Positions 34,042-42,300 of a DNA stretch of 64,000 nt are shown one piece after another. Both the position numbers and the translations under genes were made by a program. The stretch comes from DAINPP01 sp036743375. GTDB taxonomy: Bacteria; Thermotogota; Thermotogae; MWEM01. Under the pieces are notes generated by a model. It saw only the letters and a program-made list of their open reading frames with translations. It was not told where the DNA came from and searched no databases. The stretch spans positions 12,437-76,436 of the forward strand of contig DAINPP010000007.1 in NCBI GenBank assembly GCA_036743375.1. The letters are read 5' to 3'. Each line of letters opens with the position of its first letter. Positions within the stretch are counted from its first letter, which is position 1.

Positions 34042-34671
34042 TTAAATATCGAAGATGATACAGGTTTGGTATAATTCATTTAATTTCAAATTGTTTATTT
34101 CAAGTACCGATAACTTTCTGATTTCCCAACCGAGCCGTTCGGTGAATCTCGAATAGCCATCAATCGGATAGGGGCAGAATTCCGTCTTATAATGCATAGG
34201 CAATACGATTTTGGGATTTAATCTTTTAACCGTTTCCACTGCTGCCTTGTAATCAATCGTATAAGTTCCGCCGACGGGTATCATTAACACATCAATATCC
34301 TGGAGTTGTTCGACTTGCTTATGATCGAGTGCTTGTCCGAGATCACCCATATGAACCACGGTGAATCCTTCCGTTTCTATTTTAAAGATGATGTTTGTCC
34401 CTCTTTTTGTTCCCTTGTCTTCATCGTGGAAAGAGCCGACTCCGAAGATCCTTACCTTGTTGAACAGGTGTTCTCCGGGTGTTTTAACGATTGCCGGATC
34501 ACCTGATACCCTGTCATGTGCGCAATGATCACTGTGCTGATGACTTTCGAGTATGATGTTTACCTCTCCGGGATCGAATGTGTACGTCAGTGACTCATCG
34601 TACGGATCGATAAGGATGTTGAATTCGGAACAGATTTTAAAACAGGAGTGGCCAAGCCATTTGATTCTCAT
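34042..34671 (-). CDS. Metallo-beta-lactamase-fold hydrolase (UPF0173 / UlaG-like)
   Basis: 209 aa. Zinc ligands are visible as H44, H46, D48 and H49 (SHQHSDH). More ligands are offered by HMGDLG and, near the C-terminus, by LPMHYKT. WLGHSCFKI at the N-terminus is typical of the UPF0173 group. These are soluble metal-dependent hydrolases of uncertain substrate. The start ATG 34671 has GAGGTGAT at good spacing, and the ATG at 34689 precedes that site. It is convergent with glpX. Confidence 0.88.
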   Translation of the reverse strand: MRIKWLGHSCFKICSEFNILIDPYDESLTYTFDPGEVNIILESHQHSDHCAHDRVSGDPAIVKTPGEHLFNKVRIFGVGSFHDEDKGTKRGTNIIFKIETEGFTVVHMGDLGQALDHKQVEQLQDIDVLMIPVGGTYTIDYKAAVETVKRLNPKIVLPMHYKTEFCPYPIDGYSRFTERLGWEIRKLSVLEINNLKLNELYQTCIIFDI

Positions 34672-34829
34672 ATTATCACCTCGTATCATAGAAGATGTAG
34701 TTTATTAACCTTTTATTCTGACGGAATTTGTAGAAATAATTGAACAAATCAATATAGCATGACGATGCATTATTCGATTTAAGAAATATTAATGATTTTT
34801 AATTTAATGATATGTTCTGTCTTAAGAGA

Positions 34830-34858
34830 TTGACAAGTGGGATGAAAAGCTATATAAT
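34830..34858 (+). promoter_or_regulatory. Consensus promoter of the truncated tRNA-like unit
   Basis: TTGACA (34830-34835), a 17-nt spacer and TATAAT (34853-34858). The -10 context CTATATAATA is the same as in the real tRNA-Thr promoter 270 bp downstream. Confidence 0.85.
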
Positions 34859-34879
34859 ACCGCCGTTCTGAGTTTGAGA

Positions 34880-34908
34880 GTTAGTTTAGCTCAGCTGGCT
34901 ATAGAAGA
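34880..34908 (+). pseudogene. 5' fragment of a tRNA-Thr-like gene
   Basis: About 23 of 29 nt match the first 29 nt of tRNA-Thr(TGT) at 35151, including TTTAGCTCAGCTGGC, and the 4 nt before the gene also match. The 3' side of the D-stem is lost (AGAA in place of GAGC). There is no anticodon arm, T arm or CCA. It is followed directly by a terminator. It could be a decayed duplicate or a short functional RNA. Confidence 0.75.
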
Positions 34909-34940
34909 CACCCTTCCCTATGGGAGGTGTTTTTGTTTTT
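34905..34940 (+). terminator. Terminator closing the tRNA-like unit
   Basis: Stem ACACC/GGTGT plus inner TCCC/GGGA around TAT, then TTTTGTTTTT. With the promoter upstream it defines an RNA of about 70 nt. Confidence 0.85.
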
Positions 34941-35099
34941 ATCCCTTCAGGACATTAAAAGGCGTGCGCATCCTTTGATGGATACTCTTCTTTCATGAGT
35001 TGAGTGAACCTTTTTTTGGAAAATAGATGTAGAATGGATAAAAAAATTAAAATCAACATAATTCACAAATGAAATTCATCATACTGTAACCATCGAGTG

Positions 35100-35128
35100 T
35101 TGACAAACCCTGAACAAATCTATATAAT
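35100..35128 (+). promoter_or_regulatory. Consensus promoter of the tRNA-Thr(TGT) - ribosomal protein block
   Basis: TTGACA (35100-35105), a 17-nt spacer, TATAAT (35123-35128). It is 22 nt before the tRNA. Confidence 0.9.
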
Positions 35129-35150
35129 AGCACTGGTTTTTGAAGTGAGA

Positions 35151-35227
35151 GCCAGTTTAGCTCAGCTGGCCAGAGCGGATGATTTGTAATCATCAGGTCG
35201 TGGGTTCGAATCCCTCAACTGGCTCCA
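35151..35227 (+). tRNA. tRNA-Thr(TGT)
   Basis: 77 nt with encoded CCA. The acceptor is GCCAGTT/AACTGGC, the anticodon stem GATGA/TCATC and the loop TTTGTAA. The anticodon is TGT. The T-loop is TTCGAAT. All stems pair fully. Confidence 0.98.
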
Positions 35228-35258
35228 TTATTATAAAATCATAATATGTTTTTTACGT

Positions 35259-35345
35259 GGTAGGGTGCCCGAGTGGCCAAAGGGGGCGGACTGTAAATCC
35301 GCTGGCGGAATGCCTTCGAAGGTTCAAATCCTTCCTCTACCACCA
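35259..35345 (+). tRNA. tRNA-Tyr(GTA)
   Basis: 87-nt class II tRNA with a long variable arm and encoded CCA. The anticodon stem GCGGA/TCCGC with loop CTGTAAA gives anticodon GTA. Confidence 0.98.
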
Positions 35346-35373
35346 TTATTTGTTGTGAACAGAGGTGTGTTAA

Positions 35374-35523
35374 ATGAGAGTTAAACTGAGACTTCAGTGT
35401 ACTGAATGTAAAGAGAAGAACTATTCAACAACGAAGAATAAGCAGACTATGCCGGACAAGCTTGAGCTGAAGAAGTACTGCCCAAGATGCAGAAAGCATA
35501 CTGTGCATAAAGAGACAAAATAA
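35374..35523 (+). CDS. rpmG: 50S ribosomal protein L33
   Basis: A 49-aa protein with sequence MRVKLRLQCTECK at the start and YCPRCRKHTVHKETK at the end. Two CxxC pairs (C9/C12 and C36/C39) make it the zinc-binding form of L33. AGAGGTG lies before the ATG. It sits between tRNA-Tyr and tRNA-Trp, a conserved arrangement before secE-nusG. Confidence 0.96.
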   Translation: MRVKLRLQCTECKEKNYSTTKNKQTMPDKLELKKYCPRCRKHTVHKETK

Positions 35524-35538
35524 TAGGTTATCAACAGT

Positions 35539-35614
35539 AGGTTCGTAGCTCAATTGGCAGAGCACCGGTCTCCAAAATCGGGTGTTGGGGGTTCAAGTCC
35601 CTCCGAACCTGCCA
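35539..35614 (+). tRNA. tRNA-Trp(CCA)
   Basis: 76 nt. The acceptor is AGGTTCG/CGAACCT. The anticodon stem CCGGT/ATCGG with loop CTCCAAA gives anticodon CCA. The T-loop is TTCAAGT and the 3' end GCCA is encoded. Confidence 0.98.
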
Positions 35615-35640
35615 ATTTTTTTAGAGGGAGGATTTTCTAA

Positions 35641-35889
35641 ATGGCTGACATTGAAAAGAAAGAGAAGGCAACACCGGCGGCGCCGAAAAAACCTTCAAAG
35701 ATTAAGAAGTTCTTCCGGGAAGTCGCACAGGAATATAAGGCAACCACATGGCCTACCAAACATGTATTATTACAGTCAACGGGTGTTGTTACTGTGATAC
35801 TGCTTGTTATGGGAGTCTATTTTGCCGTATTGGATCTTGGATTCAGTAATCTTACCAAGTACCTCTTAAGTGTTCTTGGTATTGGGTGA
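35641..35889 (+). CDS. secE: Preprotein translocase subunit SecE
   Basis: 82-aa single-span SecE. A Lys/Pro-rich cytoplasmic N-terminus is followed by the amphipathic helix FFREVAQEYKATTWPTK, the hallmark of SecE. One transmembrane helix follows (TGVVTVILLVMGVYFAVL). It clamps SecY in the translocon. AGAGGGAGG precedes the ATG. Its stop region overlaps the ribosome binding site of nusG. Confidence 0.96.
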   Translation: MADIEKKEKATPAAPKKPSKIKKFFREVAQEYKATTWPTKHVLLQSTGVVTVILLVMGVYFAVLDLGFSNLTKYLLSVLGIG

Positions 35890-35894
35890 TTTTC

Positions 35895-36959
35895 TTGAAA
35901 AAGAAATGGTATGTGATCCAGACATATTCCGGTCTTGAAGAGAAGATTAAGGAGAGTATAGAAAAAAAACGTGATACTCTCGGTTTAGAGAGACTTGTCG
36001 GGAGGGTAGTAATACCTGAGGAAGTGGTTTTAGATCCAACGAAGGCGAATACTGTCAAGCATCTTTTGTCTCAGAAGGCGAAGCTTCATGTAGTAACCGG
36101 CGATGAGGTGAAGAAAGGTGATCTGGTGGCCGAAGAGGCCCCTGTTAAGGTCAAGCACGACGGGGTAGTTGAGGTTGTCAGAAATTATAGAAAGATTATC
36201 GTCGAGACGTTGGATGGAAAATATACGAAGATTTACTATGTTCCTGAAGCTGATAAGGTAGAATCGGGTATCAAATCCGGTGTGAAGATCAGGCAGGGGA
36301 TGCCTTTTGCAAAGAGTGGTGACTATATCTGTGAAATGGATGGGACCGTTCTTGAGGCCTTAAAAGTGAAGAAGATTGTTGTGAGAAGAGAAGACGATGA
36401 GGAAGATGTTTATTATGTCCCGTTGAATCTCTTTTTGTCTTCCAAGGCGTCCAAAGGGAAGGAAGTCTTCAGGAGTATTGAGATTTCGGATCCGTTGCAG
36501 CTGAGTGCCGAATTTGATGCGCTCGTTGAAGTGAGTGACAGGGGAACGAGAAGAATTCTAAAGTTGGTCAATGTGAGACGGAGAAGATTGTTCCCCGGCT
36601 ACGTATTTGTCGAGATGGCAATGACCGAGGCGGCAATTGGTGCTGTACAGAGTGTTCCAAATGTTGTCCATTTTGTTTCTTCCGGTGCCGGGCCTCTTCC
36701 AATTACCCAGAAAGAAGCCAGGGTTATTTTAAGGCTCGCGGGTCTTGAGACGATAGAGGTCAGCGAAAAGAAGCCGGCTGTCATCGAGATAGAATATGAG
36801 GTTGGCGATGCGGTGCGTCTTACAGAGGGTGCGTTTGCCGACTTTATCGGTAACATCAACGAGATCAATCCTGAAAAGCAGGAATTGAAAGTTATGGTCA
36901 ATATCTTTGGCAGAGAAACGCCGGTTGTTGTCCATATCAGTGAAGTAGAGAAGGTATAG
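35895..36959 (+). CDS. nusG: Transcription termination/antitermination factor NusG with large insertion
   Basis: About 354 aa instead of the usual ~180. The NGN domain begins with KKKWYVIQTYSGLEEKIKE (residues 2-20) and resumes with VRRRRLFPGYVFVEM near 232. Between them about 185 residues are inserted, with beta-rich modules such as GDEVKKGDLVAEEAPVKV. The KOW domain is C-terminal (GDAVRLTEGAFADFIGNI). The same architecture is known from Thermotoga NusG. TTG 35895 has GGGTGAT upstream. GTG 35886, overlapping the secE stop, is the alternative. Confidence 0.95.
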   Translation: MKKKWYVIQTYSGLEEKIKESIEKKRDTLGLERLVGRVVIPEEVVLDPTKANTVKHLLSQKAKLHVVTGDEVKKGDLVAEEAPVKVKHDGVVEVVRNYRKIIVETLDGKYTKIYYVPEADKVESGIKSGVKIRQGMPFAKSGDYICEMDGTVLEALKVKKIVVRREDDEEDVYYVPLNLFLSSKASKGKEVFRSIEISDPLQLSAEFDALVEVSDRGTRRILKLVNVRRRRLFPGYVFVEMAMTEAAIGAVQSVPNVVHFVSSGAGPLPITQKEARVILRLAGLETIEVSEKKPAVIEIEYEVGDAVRLTEGAFADFIGNINEINPEKQELKVMVNIFGRETPVVVHISEVEKV

Positions 36960-37062
36960 TATTTTAAGATAAATGATTGCGGATGATGTAGTTCCGCAAT
37001 TGTCTTATGTAAGTTTGTGGAAGGGTATGAAGCCAGCCCGTTTACCACTGAGGAGGAATAAT

Positions 37063-37488
37063 ATGGCAAAGAAGATTATCACGAACATCAAGCTTCAGCT
37101 GCATGCTGGAAAAGCTAATCCTGCACCACCGGTTGGTCCTGCTCTTGGTCAGCATGGTATCAACATCATGGGATTCTGTAAGGAATTTAACGCAAGAACA
37201 AAGGATCAGATGGGGACAATCGTTCCTGTCGTTATCACTGTTTACGAAGACAGGTCATTCACCTTTATCATGAAGACACCTCCTGCATCGTTCCTTATTC
37301 TTAAGGAAGCAGGCCTCAAGAAGGGTTCCCCGGTTCCACATCTGGAAAAGGTTGGAAAACTCACAAGAGAACAGGTTAAGAAAATAGCAGAACTCAAGAT
37401 GCCTGATCTGAACGCCAACGATATTGATGCTGCAATGAAGATTATCGAAGGCACAGCGAGAAATATGGGCGTCGAGGTTGTAGGATAA
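37063..37488 (+). CDS. rplK: 50S ribosomal protein L11
   Basis: 141 aa, full length. The N-terminal domain has KLQLHAGKANPAPPVGPALG and the thiostrepton-site region GINIMGFCKEFNART. The C-terminal rRNA-binding domain has KTPPASFLILKEAG. The start is ATG 37063 with GAGGAGG. The in-frame ATG at 36973 lies in the leader and is not needed. The leader from 36960 holds a short GCGGA/TCCGC hairpin of unknown role. PrmA, encoded at 52442-53287, should trimethylate this protein. Confidence 0.97.
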   Translation: MAKKIITNIKLQLHAGKANPAPPVGPALGQHGINIMGFCKEFNARTKDQMGTIVPVVITVYEDRSFTFIMKTPPASFLILKEAGLKKGSPVPHLEKVGKLTREQVKKIAELKMPDLNANDIDAAMKIIEGTARNMGVEVVG

Positions 37489-37501
37489 GGGGTGTCTGAG
37501 T

Positions 37502-38203
37502 ATGGCAAAACAGTCAAAGAGGTTTATTGAAGCGAAGAAAAAAGTAGATACAACTAAAATGTACAAGCTTGAAGAGGTTGTAAAACTGGTAAAGGAAACG
37601 GCAACTGCCAAGTTTGATGAAACCATCGAGTTGCATCTCTGTACGAGTATCGATCCGAGAAAGGCAGATCAGCAGATCAGACAGCCTATCTCACTACCGC
37701 ATGGAACCGGTAAAAACGTCAGAATACTCGTTTTTGCACAGGGAGAGAATGCGGATATTGCCAAGGCGGCCGGTGCGGATTACGTTGGTGCAGCTGATTA
37801 TGCGGAAAAGATTCAGAAGGAAAACTGGTTCGATTTTGACGTTGCGATTGCAACCCCAGATATGATGAGGGTTATCGGTAAACTTGGTAGGGTCCTTGGA
37901 CCAAGAGGTCTCATGCCCTCACCGAAGTCCGGAACGGTTACCAATGACGTTGCAGAAGCCGTTAAGGCTTTTCAGGGCGGTAGGATCGAAGCGAGAAATG
38001 ATAAAACGGGAAACATTCATCTCGTTGTCGGTAAGAAATCGTTTAAGGATGAGATGCTTAAAGAAAACCTTGAAGCTGCAGTGAAGCAGATTATGGCGCT
38101 TAAGCCTGCAAGTCTTAAGGGTAAATTGTTTAAGAAGGTCTCTGTTGCATCCGCAATGGGACCTGGAGTAAGACTCGACGCTAACGATATCGTTAGTGAG
38201 TAA
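37502..38203 (+). CDS. rplA: 50S ribosomal protein L1
   Basis: 233 aa, full length. It builds the L1 stalk near the ribosomal E site and in many bacteria represses its own operon. Signatures are IELHLCTSIDPRKADQQIR, GKLGRVLGPRGLMPSPKSGTV and RNDKTGNIHLVVGK. The ATG is 14 nt after rplK. Confidence 0.97.
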   Translation: MAKQSKRFIEAKKKVDTTKMYKLEEVVKLVKETATAKFDETIELHLCTSIDPRKADQQIRQPISLPHGTGKNVRILVFAQGENADIAKAAGADYVGAADYAEKIQKENWFDFDVAIATPDMMRVIGKLGRVLGPRGLMPSPKSGTVTNDVAEAVKAFQGGRIEARNDKTGNIHLVVGKKSFKDEMLKENLEAAVKQIMALKPASLKGKLFKKVSVASAMGPGVRLDANDIVSE

Positions 38204-38216
38204 TATAGATTTGACT

Positions 38217-38303
38217 ATCCACGTGCTAAAGACAGCAGGTTATTAATTCCGTAGCACCCTGCCGAGGTACCGAGTGTTTCATCGTGTGGCCTCATACGTG
38301 GGT
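38217..38303 (+). ncRNA. L10 leader (ribosomal protein autoregulation element)
   Basis: Lies in the 126-nt gap before rplJ. The closing helix CCACGT (38219) pairs with ACGTGG (38296). GCAGG (38235) pairs with CCTGC (38258). GAGG (38264) pairs with CCTC (38290). The motif CCTGCCGAGGTA is characteristic of the L10 leader family, where the L10-L12 complex binds its own mRNA and represses rplJL. Confidence 0.85.
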
Positions 38304-38329
38304 TCACATTGGGATAAGGAGGTGGAACA

Positions 38330-38863
38330 TTGCTTACGAAAGAGCAGAAAAAACAGATAGTCAGTGGTTTGAGCGAAGGTTTTAAGAAGTCACCCGTTGT
38401 AGTACTGGTTGATTACAGAGGTTTGAGTGTTGAAAAGATAAGCGAACTGAGAAGAAAACTTTACGAATCCGGTGGACGCTTACAGGTGTGTAAGAACACT
38501 TTAATCAAGGTTGCTTTGAAGGAAGCCGGGAAGGAAAATCCGGATTTCGATAAGTATTTTGAAGGTCCTAATGCAGCGCTCTATGTTGATGAGACAGGAG
38601 ATCCGATGGCAACATTGAAGACATTGGTTAAGTATGCAAAGGATAATGAGTTACCTAAGATCAAATCAGGACTTTTTGAAGGCGAAGTGTACGATGCAGC
38701 AGGAGTGGAGCAGCTTTCAAAACTCCCGTCAAGAAAAGAATTGCTTGGTATGCTGGCGAATGTTATGCAGGCTCCTATTACAGGTCTTGCAGCATCGCTT
38801 AACAACATCATACTCAAGTTACCTTATGTAATTAACGCAGTGAAGGAAAAAAAAGAAGGATGA
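38330..38863 (+). CDS. rplJ: 50S ribosomal protein L10
   Basis: 177 aa. It forms the base of the L7/L12 stalk. N-terminal VVLVDYRGLSVEKISELRRKL and CKNTLIKVALKEAG are typical. The C-terminal helix that binds L12 dimers includes VMQAPITGLAASLNNIILKL. The TTG start follows AAGGAGGTGG. It is preceded by the L10 leader, so feedback on rplJL is expected. Confidence 0.97.
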   Translation: MLTKEQKKQIVSGLSEGFKKSPVVVLVDYRGLSVEKISELRRKLYESGGRLQVCKNTLIKVALKEAGKENPDFDKYFEGPNAALYVDETGDPMATLKTLVKYAKDNELPKIKSGLFEGEVYDAAGVEQLSKLPSRKELLGMLANVMQAPITGLAASLNNIILKLPYVINAVKEKKEG

Positions 38864-38895
38864 ATTGTTAAAATCAACGGAGGTGTACAATAACA

Positions 38896-39282
38896 ATGAC
38901 AAGAGAAGACATCATAAAGGCAATTGAAGAAATGACAGTAACGGAGCTTTCACAGCTCGTAAAGGACATCGAGGAAAAATTTGACGTTAAGGCTCAGGCA
39001 CCTATGGCCATGGCAGTTGCACCTGCAGCTGGCGGAGCGGCAGCTGGAGCAGAAGAAGAAAAAACCGATTTCAAAGTTATGCTCACAAGCTTCGGACAGA
39101 AAAAGATAGCAGTTATCAAGGTTGTTAGAGAAATCACAGGACTCGGTCTTAAAGAAGCTAAGGAACTCGTTGACAACGCTGGATCAGATACTGCAATCAT
39201 CAAGGAAGCTGCACCTAAGGACGAAGCAGAAGATATCAAGGCAAAACTCGCTGAAGCTGGTGCAGAAGTAGAACTTAAGTAA
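38896..39282 (+). CDS. rplL: 50S ribosomal protein L7/L12
   Basis: 128 aa. It has an N-terminal dimerisation domain, an Ala/Gly-rich hinge (about 42-58) and a C-terminal factor-binding domain with KIAVIKVVREITGLGLKEAKELV. The CDS uses an almost uniform set of frequent codons, as expected for a very highly expressed gene. It is followed by an attenuator hairpin before rpoB. Confidence 0.98.
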   Translation: MTREDIIKAIEEMTVTELSQLVKDIEEKFDVKAQAPMAMAVAPAAGGAAAGAEEEKTDFKVMLTSFGQKKIAVIKVVREITGLGLKEAKELVDNAGSDTAIIKEAAPKDEAEDIKAKLAEAGAEVELK

Positions 39283-39311
39283 TTGAATTTACGTCATAAT
39301 ATCTAATAGAG

Positions 39312-39341
39312 TGCATCAGGCTGAGGCCTGATGCATTTTTG
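39312..39341 (+). terminator. Attenuator between rplL and rpoB
   Basis: Stem TGCATCAGGC/GCCTGATGCA with a TGAG loop, then TTTTTG. A partial terminator here is known from other bacteria and lowers rpoBC output relative to rplJL. Confidence 0.85.
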
Positions 39342-39378
39342 TGTTAAAAATCTTATTCTCTCCAAGAGGTGATTTGCA

Positions 39379-42300
39379 TTGAAACAGGAGAGCTTCGGCA
39401 GAAGAGAACGAAAAGTTTACGGTAAAATCGGTGAAGCTATTAAAGTACCAAATTTGATTGACATGCAATTGGAGTCCTACCAGGAATTTTTGGATAAGGG
39501 GATAATGGAAGTTCTGAAAAAATTCTCCCCTATCAGGTCACAACCACACAGAGGCGATCTCAGAAAAGATGAGAAGGGCTTTGTGCTTGAGTTCATTGAT
39601 ACGGAAATTGGTGAACCCAACGAAGATGAAAATGAATGTAAGGCAAAAGGAATCAGCTATACGGTTCCGCTTTATGTAAAGGTAAGAATATCGGATATCA
39701 ACACCGGGGAAATGCGTGAAGAAAATGCCTTTTTTGGTTATATCCCGTTTATGACTGAACGAGGATCGTTCATCATTAACGGAGCTGAAAGAGTTGTTGT
39801 CAATCAGCTTGTCAGATCACCCGGTATTTATTTTGTCAGTGAAAGTCTTACGCCGGGTAAGAATGATATTCTCATGTCACACTTCCTTCCGCAGAGAGGG
39901 GCCTGGCTTGAGATCATGCTGAACACGAACAAGAACATTCTTCAGGCGAGGATTGACAGAAGAAGAAAGGTTAACCTTCTCCTGTTTCTGAAGAGTATCG
40001 GTTTTACGGATAATGTGGAGCTGTTTGAGAACTTTCCGTATGTGATAGAAGTTTACAGTAAAAAGGATCTTGAGAAGTATGCGGATGCAATCGTGTTGAG
40101 CGATATAACGGACGCAAGAGGGGACGTTATCGTTGCGAAAGGCGAGAAGCTGGAGAAAAAGGTATTCGATGATATTATAGATAATGGTATAGAACGCATC
40201 ACCATTCTCAATCCCAATATGCAGAACACATTTGAGAAACTCGATGATTCCTTAAAGGAATCAGGCGAAAATGAAGCGGTTATAGAACTCTTCAGAAAAC
40301 TGAAACCCGGTGAAATACCGAGGGTCAATACGTCGAAGAATTATTTGTATAATCTTTATTTCAGTGACGAAAAATATGAATTTTCTGATGTTGGAAGATA
40401 CAAGATGAACAGAAGACTCGACGGTGTTTACAATAAGTACAGAGCCCTTCATGGGTTGGAAGGTGAAGAGCGGTACAACGAGCAGTCACAGGTCATTGAA
40501 AAACTGGATCTTCTGCTTGCCACAATACATGTGCTCGATCTTGAACAGGACAGCACGTTGCTTGATACGAAGGATCATCTTGGTAACAAAAGGGTAAGAA
40601 CGGTTGGGGAATTGCTGAAGACGGAGTTTGAAAGAGGTTTCTCGAAAATACAGAAGCTGATTACCGAAAAACTCACGGTTTACAATTCTCTGGAGAAGAT
40701 TTCAATACAGAGTCTTATCAACGTAAGACCGATCATCATATCCATGAATCAGTTCTTTGCATCGAGTCAGCTGTCACAGTTTATGGACCAGGTCAACCCG
40801 CTTTCCGAGCTGACTCACAAGAGAAGACTTTCCTCTATAGGCCCCGGTGGACTTAAGAGAGAGAGGGCAAAGATAGAGGTTCGAGACGTTCACGATTCTC
40901 ATTACGGAAGAATGTGTCCTATAGAAACACCTGAAGGTGCAAATATAGGGCTTATTACATCTTTGGCGACATTTGCAACTACCAACCCCTATGGGTTTCT
41001 GATTACTCCTTACAGAAAGGTAGTAAACAGCAAGGTAACGGAACAGATAGATTATCTGACGGCAAATGAGGAAGAACGGTATTATGTCGCACAGGCAAAT
41101 ACTCAGATTGCCGAAGATGGGATGATTGCATCAGAGAGGGTTCCTGTTCGTTTGCACGGTGAAATGCAGTATGTTGACCGTTCGGAAGTTGGATATATAG
41201 ATGTATCTCCTAAGCAGACGGTCTCCATCTCGACGGCCTTGATTCCGTTTCTTGAACACGATGACTCCAACCGTGCATTGATGGGTTCAAACATGCAGCG
41301 TCAGGGGGTTCCGGTTATTCATCCACAGGCACCGCGTGTTGGTACGGGTGTTGAATGGGTTGCGGCAAGAGACTCAGGGTTTATCGTAAGGGCCAAACAT
41401 CCCGGACAGGTTGTTAAAGTGGACTCAAGAAAGATTCAGATACATAGAATGGATGAAACCGGTAAGCTGATTTTTGAAAAGGCGAAACCGAAGATAGATG
41501 TTTACAAACTGCAGAAATTTGTCAGATCAAATCAGGATACGATGGTGAATCAGAGACCGATCATCAACGTTGGTGAAAAGGTTGAAAAGGGAGATCCGCT
41601 TGCGGATGGTCCTGCAACGGATATGGGAGAGCTGGCACTTGGGCAGAATATCGTTGTATCATTCATGCCATGGGAAGGATATAACTTTGAAGATGCTATT
41701 CTTCTGAATCAGGATCTTCTGAAGACGGACACCTTCACGTCGGTTCATATAGAACTCCATGAAGTCAACGCAAGGGAAACGAGACTCGGTTCTGAAGAAA
41801 TCACACCGGATATTCCAAACGTCAGCAAGGAAAGACTGAAGAATCTCGATGAAAATGGAATCGTCAGAATAGGGGCGATGGTTTCGTCGGAAGATATCCT
41901 GGTGGGTAAGGTTACACCGAAAGGTGAGGCGGAGATATCCCCTGAAGAAAAGATCATCAGATCGGTATTTGGTGACAGGGGTAGAGATATACAGGATACG
42001 TCTCTTAAACTTCCTCATGGTGTCAGTGGAAGGGTTATTGATGTTAAGGTTTATGATAAAAACGACGTTGCAGAATTGGGCGCAGGGGTCAACAAGATGA
42101 TCAGAGTCTATGTCGCCTGTAGAAAACCGCTGAACGTTGGAGATAAACTCGCTGGACGTCATGGAAACAAGGGGGTTATTTCCAGAATACTCCCGAGAGA
42201 GGACATGCCGTTCCTTCCAAATGGTGAGCCGGTAGAAATGATCTTGACGCCGCTTGGGGTTCCATCGCGAATGAACCTCGGACAGATTCTTGAAACGCAT

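Larger units (their letters stand above)
34672..35150. other. Divergent regulatory region without a protein gene
   Basis: Holds the promoter, tRNA-like fragment and terminator at 34830-34940 and the promoter of tRNA-Thr(TGT) at 35100-35128, listed separately. 34690-34829 and 34941-35099 are AT-rich, and I see no coding frame or clear RNA there. A weak inverted repeat ending in a T7 run near 35016 could be a second terminator. Confidence 0.6.

Noticed and set aside
34042..34671. UlaG lactonase identity for the MBL-fold protein
   Set aside because: Only the zinc motifs are shared; no ascorbate-utilisation genes are nearby.
36960..37062. L1-binding autoregulatory site in the rplK leader
   Set aside because: Only a short hairpin is visible and I could not match the L1 rRNA-mimic motif.
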